From CAVSWT01 sp963731745 (GTDB taxonomy: Bacteria > Bacteroidota > Ignavibacteria > Ignavibacteriales > Ignavibacteriaceae): 64,000 nt of DNA. The stretch is taken from the NCBI GenBank assembly GCA_963731745.1, contig CAVSWT010000002.1, positions 136,737 through 200,736 of the forward strand. Direction: 5' to 3'. Position 1 is the stretch's first letter, and every line of letters starts with the position of its first letter. Of this stretch, positions 56,305 to 64,000 are shown in pieces. The translations under genes were made by a program, and so were the position numbers. Under the pieces are notes generated by a model. That model made no database searches. It was not told the DNA's origin and saw nothing but the letters and a program-made list of their open reading frames with translations.

Positions 56305-57876
56305 TTACTTTAACAGAACCATTTTCTTAACCATTGAAAAATCATTAGCCTGTATTCTATACAAATAAATTCCTGATGCTAATGAAGAGGCATTCCAATC
56401 AACGGTATATTTTCCTTGAGGCATATATTTATTGACTAATGTAGCAACTTCATTTCCTATAGCATCGTAAACAGTTATTTGTACATTTCCTGCTTTTGTA
56501 ATTGCAAAATCAATATTAGTTGTCGGGTTAAATGGATTCGGATAATTCTGGCTTAAACTGTATTGAGTTGGAACCACAGAATTATCATTTGTAATAGAAG
56601 TTTGAACCATACTAGCAATTGCATCTTTTAACAATGATTGTACTAGCCTTGTATTGTGAATTCCATGACTGCCTTCTTGCTGGCATGATGCAAGATTATA
56701 ATTTGCTTCTTTAAATTTATCTGTTGCAGAATCAGCTGGTGAAACGCTGCTAAGTATTCCTTGAAGCACATCAATCAAACTGTCTGTTCTGGTTTGTGTT
56801 CCTCTATAGTCAAACATTTTTTCATGATTTGAAGTATCAACTACAGTGGTATAATCAGCGTGACAGCCTACACAAGCTTGAACTCTAGGTACAAATGTAT
56901 GTCCGTGTGCGGCACCAAATTCACCAGTGCCTTCATTATTCAAGTGGCAATTGATACATCTTTCTTTTGTTGCAAAAGTATGGGCTGAACTTTGATAAGA
57001 TTTGTCAGGATACTGATATCCAAATAACTTTGAGCCGCTGAAACATTCAGAAGTCGTGTGGTGCGGAGTTGAATTAATATCAACACTATCTTCAATTTCA
57101 GCATTATGACATTCATCGCAAATTACTCTAGCGCCTGATACAGGGAATCTTAATTGATGAGGGAATTCTTTTGAATGCGGATTATGACAAGCTACACAAG
57201 TAAGAGGTTGAATTTCATCACCAGTAACATCTAACTTCTCTTCATAATTTGCCGGATCATTTGCGAATCTAATAAAACTTTGAGCGACATGGCATTTTAC
57301 GCAAGCTGGGTTATTAACTACAAAAGCAGTATTAGCGGAAGCAGCGTGCCCAGATACCGCCCATTCTTCATAAAAACCATGATGCGAACCTTGATGACAT
57401 TTTCCGCAGAGTTCTGCTGAATAATCTAATTTGTTAACTCCTTTAAAATCCCAGTGGTCATACGAGAGAGTAGAATCAGCAGTTCCTAATGGCCCATGGC
57501 AAGCTTCACATTGAACATTCTTAACTCGATTGAAATTAGCCAAATCAGTTATTCTATAATTAGGAACTGTGGTGTCTTTAACAACATATTCATCAGCACC
57601 ATAATTCATCGATTCTGTATCCCATCCTGTGTTATGGCAGCTTAAACATGCAAACCCGTAATGTGAATTATTTATAGAATCCTGTGCTTCGGCATGCAAA
57701 GTTCCTTTCCATTCCTCGAACTTTGCTGTTGCTATTCCATCCTTAAAATGGCAACTAGCGCATGATGTTCCTTGTACATCAGATGGGCTGCCGACACCTA
57801 AGTAATAATTTTGACTAAATGCGAAAGTAACTAAAGAAAGGACCCACACGGCCGTAAAAAGTATTTTTTGTTTCAT
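56305..57876 (-). CDS. Nine-heme c-type cytochrome with a T9SS sorting domain
   Basis: A 523-residue protein with a signal peptide (to about FAFSQN) and nine CXXCH motifs between about residues 35 and 340: CASCH, CLSCH, CEACH, CGKCH, CVKCH, CVACH, CDECH, CINCH, CVGCH. The last 85 residues are a type A sorting domain: LSQNYPNPFNPTTNIDFAIT, then VQITVYDAIGNEVATLV, a DWNASSLASGIYLYRIQAND segment and a final VKKMVLLK. In T9SS organisms this tail directs proteins through the outer membrane to the cell surface, so this should be a surface-displayed or released multiheme cytochrome. It heads the cluster; the PorU-like sortase gene is 23 kb away. Confidence 0.92.
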   Translation of the reverse strand: MKQKILFTAVWVLSLVTFAFSQNYYLGVGSPSDVQGTSCASCHFKDGIATAKFEEWKGTLHAEAQDSINNSHYGFACLSCHNTGWDTESMNYGADEYVVKDTTVPNYRITDLANFNRVKNVQCEACHGPLGTADSTLSYDHWDFKGVNKLDYSAELCGKCHQGSHHGFYEEWAVSGHAASANTAFVVNNPACVKCHVAQSFIRFANDPANYEEKLDVTGDEIQPLTCVACHNPHSKEFPHQLRFPVSGARVICDECHNAEIEDSVDINSTPHHTTSECFSGSKLFGYQYPDKSYQSSAHTFATKERCINCHLNNEGTGEFGAAHGHTFVPRVQACVGCHADYTTVVDTSNHEKMFDYRGTQTRTDSLIDVLQGILSSVSPADSATDKFKEANYNLASCQQEGSHGIHNTRLVQSLLKDAIASMVQTSITNDNSVVPTQYSLSQNYPNPFNPTTNIDFAITKAGNVQITVYDAIGNEVATLVNKYMPQGKYTVDWNASSLASGIYLYRIQANDFSMVKKMVLLK

Positions 57877-58009
57877 CGTATAACCCCAGCTATTTTAATA
57901 ATTATATAATAAGTTTCGCTATTATGACAAAAACTAAACCAACAACAGAAATTCGATTTTTAACAAAAAAATAAAGGTATGTTTTCAGAATTGAGAATGA
58001 TTTTTGTTG

Positions 58010-58027
58010 TTTCTCTTGTAAGAGAAA
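58010..58027. promoter_or_regulatory. Operator-like inverted repeat TTTCTCTT-GT-AAGAGAAA
   Basis: A perfect 8-bp inverted repeat with a 2-base centre in the 227-base gap between the 9-heme cytochrome and the first MORN lipoprotein, which diverge. The spacing is right for a dimeric regulator. No TAnnTTTG promoter box is clear on either side. Confidence 0.35.
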
Positions 58028-58103
58028 TAATATTTCAAAATGGTTGGGAGAATGTATTATAAAAGTTAAATTAACCAACCAAAACAATTTTAAAAAGAAC
58101 ATC

Positions 58104-58631
58104 ATGAAATTTAAAACAACGTTCAGATCATTACACATATTAATATACATAATAATTATTATTTTTTTCAATTCATGTACAAAAAAAGTTGATACCCACA
58201 AAAAGAAATTTTTTGTTTCGGATAGTTTGATTTATAAAAATAATAATTCTGATGAACTGTTTAGTGGAGTTGTAACGGATACTGTTAACGGCCAAATAGT
58301 TAGTTACGAAGTTAAGGATGGTATGAAGAATGGATTCTTTAAAATTAAATCTATAAAAGATAGCCTCATTATGACGGGTACGATACTAAACAATAAGAAT
58401 TCTGGTGAATGGCGATACTACTATGAAAATGGAGTGCTCGAATCTAAGGGTTTCTTTAAAAATGATTTACCTGATAGTGTTTGGACCTGGTATTATCCTG
58501 ATGGTTCTCTTAAAGAAAAAGGATCGTTTGCTGCAGGTTCAAGAATCGGGAATTGGGATAGTTACGATAAAAATGGCAAAATCATAGAAAAAAACTCTTT
58601 CTCTGATTCTTTAACTATATCACAAAAGTAA
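58104..58631 (+). CDS. MORN-repeat (YwqK-like) lipoprotein
   Basis: A 175-residue lipoprotein. The ATG at 58104 is chosen because it opens a good signal peptide with lipobox FFNSC (Cys25); the longer frame from 58044 adds 20 odd residues. The second half contains MORN-variant repeats: SGEWRYYYENGVLESKGFFK, VWTWYYPDGSLKEKGSFAAG and IGNWDSYDKNGKIIEK. Such repeats occur in YwqK-type proteins, whose role is unclear despite their frequent antitoxin label. No toxin gene is nearby. It is a close paralogue of the next gene. Confidence 0.8.
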   Translation: MKFKTTFRSLHILIYIIIIIFFNSCTKKVDTHKKKFFVSDSLIYKNNNSDELFSGVVTDTVNGQIVSYEVKDGMKNGFFKIKSIKDSLIMTGTILNNKNSGEWRYYYENGVLESKGFFKNDLPDSVWTWYYPDGSLKEKGSFAAGSRIGNWDSYDKNGKIIEKNSFSDSLTISQK

Positions 58632-58781
58632 TTTAAATTTAAAAACCTCTTGAACTAATCATAAAGTTTTTACATTTTACACTCAAGATATTTATACCCT
58701 CCAAAATATCTTAAAATGGGCTAAGCAGTATAAACTGCAAAAACTAAAAGTTTTCTATTTCAAATACTTTTAAGGGATGCT

Positions 58782-59327
58782 ATGAAACTACACAGCCATT
58801 TTAAGGTAAGTTATATTCATTTAGCAATAGTCGTAATGCTATTATTAACTGCATGTAACAATAAACCCAATCATGAATATTCATATTTTTTCAAAGACGG
58901 ATTAATTATTAATTCGGACACTCAGCAATTATATTCCGGACAAATAAGTACAAAGCTAAATGATAAGAAATTAGTATATGATGTTGTAAACGGAGAAAAA
59001 ACTGGTTCCTTTGTCACTTATTTTGCTAACGGAAGAGTTGAAATGATTGGTCAAATGTCGAAAAATAAAAATTCAGGCTATTGGAGATATTATTATCGAT
59101 CAGGTGCTATTGAAAGTGAAGGTAATTTTAATAATGATGTTGCAGAAGGAAATTGGAAATGGTATTATCCTGATGGTTCTGTAAAAGAGGAAGGAATATT
59201 TTCCAAAGGTAAGAAGAATGGTGTATGGATAAAATTCGAGCCTGACGGTAAACCAGCTTTGAAAATGATTTATCTTGAAGATAAAAAGATAAGTGAAGTT
59301 GAATATTACAAGACTATGTCAGTGTAA
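58782..59327 (+). CDS. MORN-repeat (YwqK-like) lipoprotein, paralogue
   Basis: A 181-residue lipoprotein with lipobox LLLTAC (Cys25). It shares the architecture and much of the sequence of its upstream neighbour: SGYWRYYYRSGAIESEG, WKWYYPDGSVKEEGIFSKGK and NGVWIKFEPDGKPALK. Tandem duplication is likely. The 150-base gap before it has a short hairpin (GCAGT/ACTGC at 58726-58739) but no clear terminator, and a separate promoter was not found. Confidence 0.82.
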   Translation: MKLHSHFKVSYIHLAIVVMLLLTACNNKPNHEYSYFFKDGLIINSDTQQLYSGQISTKLNDKKLVYDVVNGEKTGSFVTYFANGRVEMIGQMSKNKNSGYWRYYYRSGAIESEGNFNNDVAEGNWKWYYPDGSVKEEGIFSKGKKNGVWIKFEPDGKPALKMIYLEDKKISEVEYYKTMSV

Positions 59328-59467
59328 TTTTTTAATAATAATACTAATATTTTTTTTAAAGTTATCTGAACTGAATATTTCACTAGCTTAAAAAACTAAA
59401 AGTCTTTCATATCAGAAACTTCATTTAATTGAACATCTTTAACCCTTCTATATTACTTTTCAATTGG

Positions 59468-59499
59468 TTTGAAATTATAATCCGCTTTAGCTAATTTTG
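59468..59499 (+). promoter_or_regulatory. Promoter for gapA (TTTG-N20-TAATTTTG)
   Basis: TTTG at 59468-59471, 20 bases, then TAATTTTG at 59492-59499. Both elements match the Bacteroidota consensus perfectly, the best such site in the window. The start codon is about 38 bases further on, after AAAGGAG. Confidence 0.7.
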
Positions 59500-59537
59500 C
59501 GTTGTATTCTAAAATTTTCAATCAAAGGAGTTCACAA

Positions 59538-60599
59538 ATGGCAGTTAAAGTAGGTATAAATGGATTTGGAAGAATAGGTAGATTAGTTTTTAGTGCAATA
59601 GTGGATAAAGGTTTGTTAGGTAAAGAAGTAGATGTTGTAGCTGTTGTTGATGTTACTACAGACGCACAATATTTTGCTTATCAACTAAAATACGATTCAA
59701 TTCACGGAAGATATAAAGGTAAAATTACAACTGAAAAAAGCAACTCTAATGCGGAAGCTGATGATGTTTTTGTTATTGATGGTCACAAAGTTAAGTGCAT
59801 AATGGCAACAAAAGAACCATCGCAATTACCATGGAAAGAGCTTGGTGTTGATTACGTAATCGAATCAACAGGTATCTTTACACATTCTGATAAAGCTAAA
59901 GGACATCTTGAGGCCGGTGCTAAAAAAGTTATTATATCCGCGCCTGGTAAAGGCGATGTTAAAACTGTAGTTCTTGGTGTTAATGACAATGAATATGACC
60001 CGGCAAAACATCATATAATTTCTAATGCTTCATGTACTACAAATTGTTTGGCTCCATTAGTACACGTAATTCTAAAAGAAGGTATTGGAATTGAGACTGG
60101 TTTAATGACAACTATTCACTCATATACAGCTACACAAAAAACTGTTGATGGCCCTTCTAAAAAAGACTGGCGAGGCGGCAGAGCAGCGGCAATAAATATT
60201 ATTCCCTCAACTACCGGAGCAGCAAAAGCAGTTGGTGAAGTGCTTCCAGTGACTAAAGGAAAATTAACAGGCATGTCTTTTAGAGTGCCGACTGCAGATG
60301 TTTCTGTTGTTGATTTAACATTTAGATCTGTAAAAGATACTTCAATTGCAGAAATTGATAAACTATTAAAGAAAGCTTCTGAAACTTATCTTAAAGGAAT
60401 ATTAGGCTATACTGAAGAAGAATTAGTTTCAACTGATTTTATACATGACGATAGATCCTCTATCTATGATAGCTTAGCAACTATGCAGAATAACTTTAAG
60501 GATGAAAAAAGATTTTTCAAAATAGTTTCCTGGTATGATAACGAATGGGGTTATTCTTGCAGAGTAGTAGATCTTTTAACTAAAATTACAAAGTCATAA
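59538..60599 (+). CDS. gapA: Glyceraldehyde-3-phosphate dehydrogenase
   Basis: A 353-residue GAPDH, the glycolytic step that oxidises glyceraldehyde-3-phosphate. The ATG at 59538 follows AAAGGAG and starts at MAVKVGINGFGRIGRLVF, the NAD-binding loop; the longer frame from 59502 is not needed. The catalytic Cys is in SNASCTTNCLAPLV, and WYDNEWGYSCRVVDL near the end is the family signature. It is followed by a strong terminator and then pgk. Confidence 0.97.
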   Translation: MAVKVGINGFGRIGRLVFSAIVDKGLLGKEVDVVAVVDVTTDAQYFAYQLKYDSIHGRYKGKITTEKSNSNAEADDVFVIDGHKVKCIMATKEPSQLPWKELGVDYVIESTGIFTHSDKAKGHLEAGAKKVIISAPGKGDVKTVVLGVNDNEYDPAKHHIISNASCTTNCLAPLVHVILKEGIGIETGLMTTIHSYTATQKTVDGPSKKDWRGGRAAAINIIPSTTGAAKAVGEVLPVTKGKLTGMSFRVPTADVSVVDLTFRSVKDTSIAEIDKLLKKASETYLKGILGYTEEELVSTDFIHDDRSSIYDSLATMQNNFKDEKRFFKIVSWYDNEWGYSCRVVDLLTKITKS

Positions 60600-60614
60600 T
60601 TAAGAATAAAATTT

Positions 60615-60642
60615 AAGGAGATCAATTTGATCTCCTTTTTTT
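60615..60642 (+). terminator. Rho-independent terminator after gapA
   Basis: Stem AAGGAGATC (60615-60623) with GATCTCCTT (60629-60637), a 5-base loop and a seven-T tract. It separates gapA from pgk, so the two are probably regulated separately, at least in part. Confidence 0.88.
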
Positions 60643-60731
60643 ATCCTTCCTTAATCTTCAGAACTTTCTTTTGAAGCATTGTTTTGTGTTATTGTCATCT
60701 TAATTAAGATAAATTAAAAGGTGGAAAAATC

Positions 60732-61928
60732 ATGAGTAAATTATCTATTGATAAAGTAAATTTAAAAAATAAAAAAGTTCTTGTTCGTGTTGATTTTAAT
60801 GTCCCTTTAGATGATAATCTAAATGTGACTGATGATAGAAGAATTTCAGCAGCTATACCAACAATAAAGAAAATAATTTCCGATGGTGGTAAAGCAATAT
60901 TAATGAGTCACCTTGGAAGGCCTAAAGGAAAAGCTAATCCTAAATACAGCTTAAAGCCTGCTGCCGAAAAATTAAGTGAACTTTTAAATAAAAAAGTTAC
61001 TTTGGCGCCTGATTGCATAGGAGATGACGTTAAAAAAATGGTAAATGAAATGAATGAAGGTGATATAATTCTTCTTGAAAATTTACGTTTTCATGAAGAA
61101 GAAGAAAAAAATAATGAAGACTTTGCAAAACAATTAGCCTCGCTTGGTGATATTTATATAAATGATGCTTTCGGTACCGCTCACCGTGCACACGCTTCTA
61201 CAGAAGGTGTAACAAAATTTATTGATACATGTGCTGCAGGTTATTTAATGCAGAAGGAATTGGATTATTTAGGTAGTGCCATTTCAAACCCTCAAAGGCC
61301 CTATTGTGCAATTCTAGGAGGAGCAAAAATTTCAGGCAAAATTGATGTGATTAATAACCTTCTCGATAAAGTAGATTCACTTATTATTGGTGGTGGAATG
61401 GCTTTCACTTTCTTTAAAGCTCAGGGAAAAGAAATTGGAAAGTCATTGCTTGAAGAAGAAAAATTAGATCTTGCAAAAGAATTGCTGGATAAAGTAAAAA
61501 ATAAAAATTTAAATTTTTTGCTTCCTGTTGATGTTGTTGTAGCCGATGAATTTAAAAATGATTCACCTTCTGAAGTTGTGGATGTCGATAATATTCCTTC
61601 AGGCAAAATGGGACTGGATATTGGCCCAAAGACAATTGAGTTATTTAAAAAACAATTGTTGAATTCTAAAACGATTGTATGGAACGGCCCCATGGGTGTA
61701 TTTGAAATGGATAATTTTGCAAAAGGTACTTTTGCGGTTGCTGAAGTGTTAGCCGAAACAACAGCAAAAGGTGCAACTACTATTATTGGCGGTGGTGATT
61801 CAGCCGCCGCAATTACCAAAGCTGGTTTGGATGATAAGGTTTCTCATGTATCAACCGGCGGCGGAGCTTCACTTGAATTTTTAGAAGGAAAAGTTTTACC
61901 TGGTGTTGAAGCATTAACTGAAGCCTAA
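60732..61928 (+). CDS. pgk: Phosphoglycerate kinase
   Basis: A 398-residue PGK, which makes ATP from 1,3-bisphosphoglycerate. Landmarks are VLVRVDFNVPLDDNL at the N-terminus, LMSHLGRPKGKANPKYSLKP, ILLENLRFHEEEEKN, and AILGGAKISGKIDVI in the hinge. VWNGPMGVFEMDNFAKGT and IIGGGDSAAAITKAG with STGGGASLEFLEGK complete the nucleotide site. Full length. The ATG is preceded by AGGTGG at good spacing. Confidence 0.98.
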   Translation: MSKLSIDKVNLKNKKVLVRVDFNVPLDDNLNVTDDRRISAAIPTIKKIISDGGKAILMSHLGRPKGKANPKYSLKPAAEKLSELLNKKVTLAPDCIGDDVKKMVNEMNEGDIILLENLRFHEEEEKNNEDFAKQLASLGDIYINDAFGTAHRAHASTEGVTKFIDTCAAGYLMQKELDYLGSAISNPQRPYCAILGGAKISGKIDVINNLLDKVDSLIIGGGMAFTFFKAQGKEIGKSLLEEEKLDLAKELLDKVKNKNLNFLLPVDVVVADEFKNDSPSEVVDVDNIPSGKMGLDIGPKTIELFKKQLLNSKTIVWNGPMGVFEMDNFAKGTFAVAEVLAETTAKGATTIIGGGDSAAAITKAGLDDKVSHVSTGGGASLEFLEGKVLPGVEALTEA

Positions 61929-61968
61929 ATTGATTTTAAGCATTCGTATTTTATAAGGAATTTATACT

Positions 61969-62925
61969 TTGAGTAATTATTATAGACCAAGTGGTTTCGG
62001 GGGGTTTAGTTTTTTTCCGCCAGTCATTAAAAATTTACTAATAATTAATGGTGCGGTTTTTATTGTACAAATGCTTGGCGAAGGAATTCGGATGGGCTCC
62101 GGGTTTACTTTATCAGATATCATTACGAAATATTTTGCATTGCTTCCGCTTGGAGGCCTTACCGCAGCAAGTATTGGTAATACTGCTATAACTTGGAGTT
62201 TCTATCCGTGGCAGCTAATCACTTATCAATTCATGCACGCAGGTTTCTTTCACATATTTTTTAATATGTTTATTCTTTGGATGTTCGGGATGGAAATTGA
62301 AAACCTTTGGGGTTCAAAAAAATTCTTAACTTTTTATTTAATCACAGGTATAGTTGGCGGACTTTTTCAAATTATATTAAGTCCGCTTTTAATTGGCGGC
62401 CCTTATGGACCAACCATTGGAGCTTCCGGTTCAATAATGGGAGTAATGGTTGCCTTTGCCATGCTTTTCCCGAATAGATATATATATATTTATTTCTTAA
62501 TACCTGTAAAAGTTAAGTATGCCATTGTGTTTTTAGTGTTGCTGGATTTATTTGCAGTTAATGGAAGTGGAGATAATATCGCTCACTTTGTTCATATCGG
62601 CGGAGCGTTATACGGATTTTTGTATATGATGTTTACAAACCAAGGAAGTATTACATTTAGAAATATTTTTGGCGGTTCTACATCTACTTCTTATGGAAAC
62701 TATTCTAATGTATCAAATAAATTCAAAACTATGTCTAATCCTTTTAAGAAAAAGAAAGAGGATGTTGAAGATGCTACTTATTTTGATATAACGGATAAAC
62801 CCGATACACCGGTTTCACAAAAAGAAATCGATGCAATTTTGGATAAAATTAGTCAATCGGGTTATCAAAATTTAAGTGATAAAGAAAAAAAGATTTTGTT
62901 TGAAGCAAGTAAAAAGATGAAATAG
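61969..62925 (+). CDS. Rhomboid-family intramembrane serine protease
   Basis: A 318-residue protein starting at TTG after ATAAGG. Six membrane helices lie in the first 230 residues. The catalytic Ser is in GASGSIMGVMVAF (about 150), and the His in HFVHIGGALYGFLYM (about 210); the loop HAGFFHIFFNMFILWMFG is the L1/TM2 signature. The C-terminal tail (about 260-318) is soluble and ends KISQSGYQNLSDKEKKILFE, a helical extension typical of Bacteroidota rhomboids. Substrates are unknown. Confidence 0.9.
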   Translation: MSNYYRPSGFGGFSFFPPVIKNLLIINGAVFIVQMLGEGIRMGSGFTLSDIITKYFALLPLGGLTAASIGNTAITWSFYPWQLITYQFMHAGFFHIFFNMFILWMFGMEIENLWGSKKFLTFYLITGIVGGLFQIILSPLLIGGPYGPTIGASGSIMGVMVAFAMLFPNRYIYIYFLIPVKVKYAIVFLVLLDLFAVNGSGDNIAHFVHIGGALYGFLYMMFTNQGSITFRNIFGGSTSTSYGNYSNVSNKFKTMSNPFKKKKEDVEDATYFDITDKPDTPVSQKEIDAILDKISQSGYQNLSDKEKKILFEASKKMK

Positions 62926-63121
62926 GAGATTGTAAGCCTGTCCTGAATTCATTTCAGAGCCAATATTCAAAAATCAAAAGTCAAAACTGATTGCGAGATT
63001 TTAAGTTCATGTTTATGTTAGATGTTTTAGTTTATCATTCATTCTTGAAATTTTGTCATCTTTTAATCTTTAAATATTTTCATTCAAACTTTTATCCATT
63101 CCTTTTCTAAGAGAATATAGC

Positions 63122-63472
63122 TTGCGGAATTGTTTTAAATACCTCATTTTATTTTTGATTCTTTTTTCATACAGCATTTTATTTTCTTCCTGTCAAAATC
63201 AAAATCGAATTGACGAAGAAAAATTTGTTAAAATTTACACTGACATGGTAATTGCACAAGATTCAATAATTGATAAAAAAGAAGTTGATAGTACACAAAT
63301 TGTTAATCCCCGAACGGCAGCTCGTGATTCAATATTAAAAAGATATAATGTTAGTCTTGATAAGTACCAGGCAACTGTTCAGTATTATAATCAAGAGCCT
63401 GAACGATGGCAGAAATTTTTTGATAAAGTTATTGCCGAGGTTGACAGCATGAAAACCAGGCCGCCTCACTAA
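63122..63472 (+). CDS. DUF4296-like lipoprotein
   Basis: A 116-residue lipoprotein starting at TTG with lipobox LFSSC (Cys24). The body is helical: EEKFVKIYTDMVIAQDSI, then DSILKRYNVSLDKYQATVQY and a final WQKFFDKVIAEVDSMK, matching the pattern of DUF4296 proteins of Bacteroidota. Function is unknown. Its end overlaps the opposite-strand recQ end by 4 bases. The 196-base gap before it holds simple AT-rich sequence and no clear promoter. Confidence 0.75.
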   Translation: MRNCFKYLILFLILFSYSILFSSCQNQNRIDEEKFVKIYTDMVIAQDSIIDKKEVDSTQIVNPRTAARDSILKRYNVSLDKYQATVQYYNQEPERWQKFFDKVIAEVDSMKTRPPH

Positions 63473-64000
63473 TCCTGCCTTATAAATTTATGCCTAAATT
63501 TTGCTGCGGCAATACGGATAAGTGAATATGAAATTTCTTTTGGAAGTCTTTCTTTTAATTCCTTTATGTTAGTGTAACCCTGCTCAACTTCGGATTTAAT
63601 CATTTCTAAAATTCCATTTTGAAAAAGATGCGAAATATTTATATCCGGCTGGAATTCAATAATTGTTTCAATCTGCATTGAAATTACCGGTTCCGCCAGT
63701 TTGCGAAGAGAAGCAATGTCTTTTAAACTATAACCTTTTTCCAATAGATGAAACGTCTCTAAAATATTTTGTGGAATATTTTTGTTCTGTTCGGATTCTA
63801 GTTTTTCGGTCGAATCACTTAAAAACTCATTTACAGCCTCTAAAATTTCTTCTCCCATTTTACTGAACATTCTATTATTAAAACCTTCAACAGATAGAAG
63901 CTCGCTTTTAGTCTTTGGTTTTTTTTCTGCAACTTTTCTTAGTATATCATCCTGACAAATTAAATAAGTTGACTGTAAAAATTTTTTAGCGGTTTGTGTT
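63469..64000 (-). CDS. recQ: RecQ-type DNA helicase, C-terminal end (partial)
   Basis: The frame is open from the right edge; about 176 C-terminal residues are visible and the helicase core lies outside the window. The first part is an HRDC domain: DDILRKVAEKKPKTKSELLS and VEGFNNRMFSKMGEEILEAV. The last part, LLEKGYSLKDIASLRKLAEP through INISHLFQN and LKERLPKEISYSLIRIAAAK, is a helix-turn-helix segment of the kind found at the end of RecQ proteins in Bacteroidota. The ATG at 63870 is internal. Confidence is lower because the ATPase motifs are not in view. Confidence 0.82.
   Translation of the reverse strand, partial: TQTAKKFLQSTYLICQDDILRKVAEKKPKTKSELLSVEGFNNRMFSKMGEEILEAVNEFLSDSTEKLESEQNKNIPQNILETFHLLEKGYSLKDIASLRKLAEPVISMQIETIIEFQPDINISHLFQNGILEMIKSEVEQGYTNIKELKERLPKEISYSLIRIAAAKFRHKFIRQD

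Noticed and set aside
58782..59327. Toxin-antitoxin system at the MORN genes
   Set aside because: YwqK-type proteins carry that label, but both are lipoproteins and no toxin-like gene is present.
58740..59420. Similar AAAACTAAAAGT segments upstream of the second MORN gene and of gapA
   Set aside because: Resemblance is short and imperfect; could be chance in A-rich DNA.
1..64000. tRNA, rRNA, CRISPR, phage or insertion sequence
   Set aside because: No spaced direct repeats, transposase or integrase motifs, or cloverleaf arms were seen on reading both strands.

Overview
The window is an AT-rich chromosomal stretch from the Bacteroidota/Chlorobi/Ignavibacteria side of the FCB superphylum, most likely an Ignavibacteria-like organism. 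The evidence is a gingipain-type (C25) PorU-like peptidase, C-terminal sorting domains of the type IX secretion system (T9SS), a complete bat aerotolerance operon, lipoprotein families typical of the group, and promoter-like sites with the Bacteroidota -7 box TAnnTTTG. At seven sites this box follows a TTG by exactly 20 bases. This placement is inference: no rRNA, tRNA, phage, IS element or CRISPR array was seen.

Layout: 0-2 kb holds the end of gltB and all of gltD (glutamate synthase). 2-9.8 kb is a menaquinone cluster on the minus strand (menF-D-H-B-A-E) with a convergent thioesterase that may be the DHNA-CoA hydrolase; menC is absent. 9.8-16.4 kb, also minus, has rsgA (no ordinary start codon), an OmpP1/FadL-like barrel with two low-complexity lipoproteins, and an ATP-grasp / Ig-like / YjbH-like trio. 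16.5-20.4 kb, plus, is an envelope operon: TPR lipoprotein, DUF4292-like lipoprotein, degenerate M23/EnvC-like protein.

20.4-28 kb is a surface-polysaccharide locus: flippase, UDP-galactopyranose mutase, several glycosyltransferases, a GT-C-like membrane protein and a WecG/TagA enzyme. The mutase and one GT2 gene are broken by several lesions. 28-34.8 kb encodes the PorU-like peptidase (one frameshift) and an outer-membrane barrel. 34.8-38.7 kb has a HAD phosphatase, a phosphoesterase/beta-propeller fusion and an RlmI-like methyltransferase. 38.7-47.2 kb is the MoxR-DUF58-BatA-BatB-BatC-BatD-BatE operon with an extra BatD-like gene. 47.2-52.2 kb is housekeeping: M48 protease, PlsC, GatC, KdsB, a PLP enzyme, a HIT protein and a B12-binding subunit.

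52.2-57.9 kb, minus, is the most distinctive part. It encodes four multiheme c-type cytochromes with 34 heme motifs in total: 9 hemes with a T9SS sorting tail, a c554-like tetraheme, 14 hemes, and a 7-heme lipoprotein. A beta-barrel gene lies between them. This looks like a porin-cytochrome system for extracellular electron transfer with a T9SS-exported surface cytochrome. The 14-heme gene and the barrel each carry one frameshift. 58-59.3 kb has two tandem MORN/YwqK-like lipoproteins. 59.5-64 kb has gapA, pgk, a rhomboid protease, a DUF4296-like lipoprotein and the C-terminal end of recQ.

Disruptions cluster at 22.3-28.9 kb and 53.8-54.9 kb while the rest is clean. From the sequence alone, real decay cannot be told from local consensus errors.
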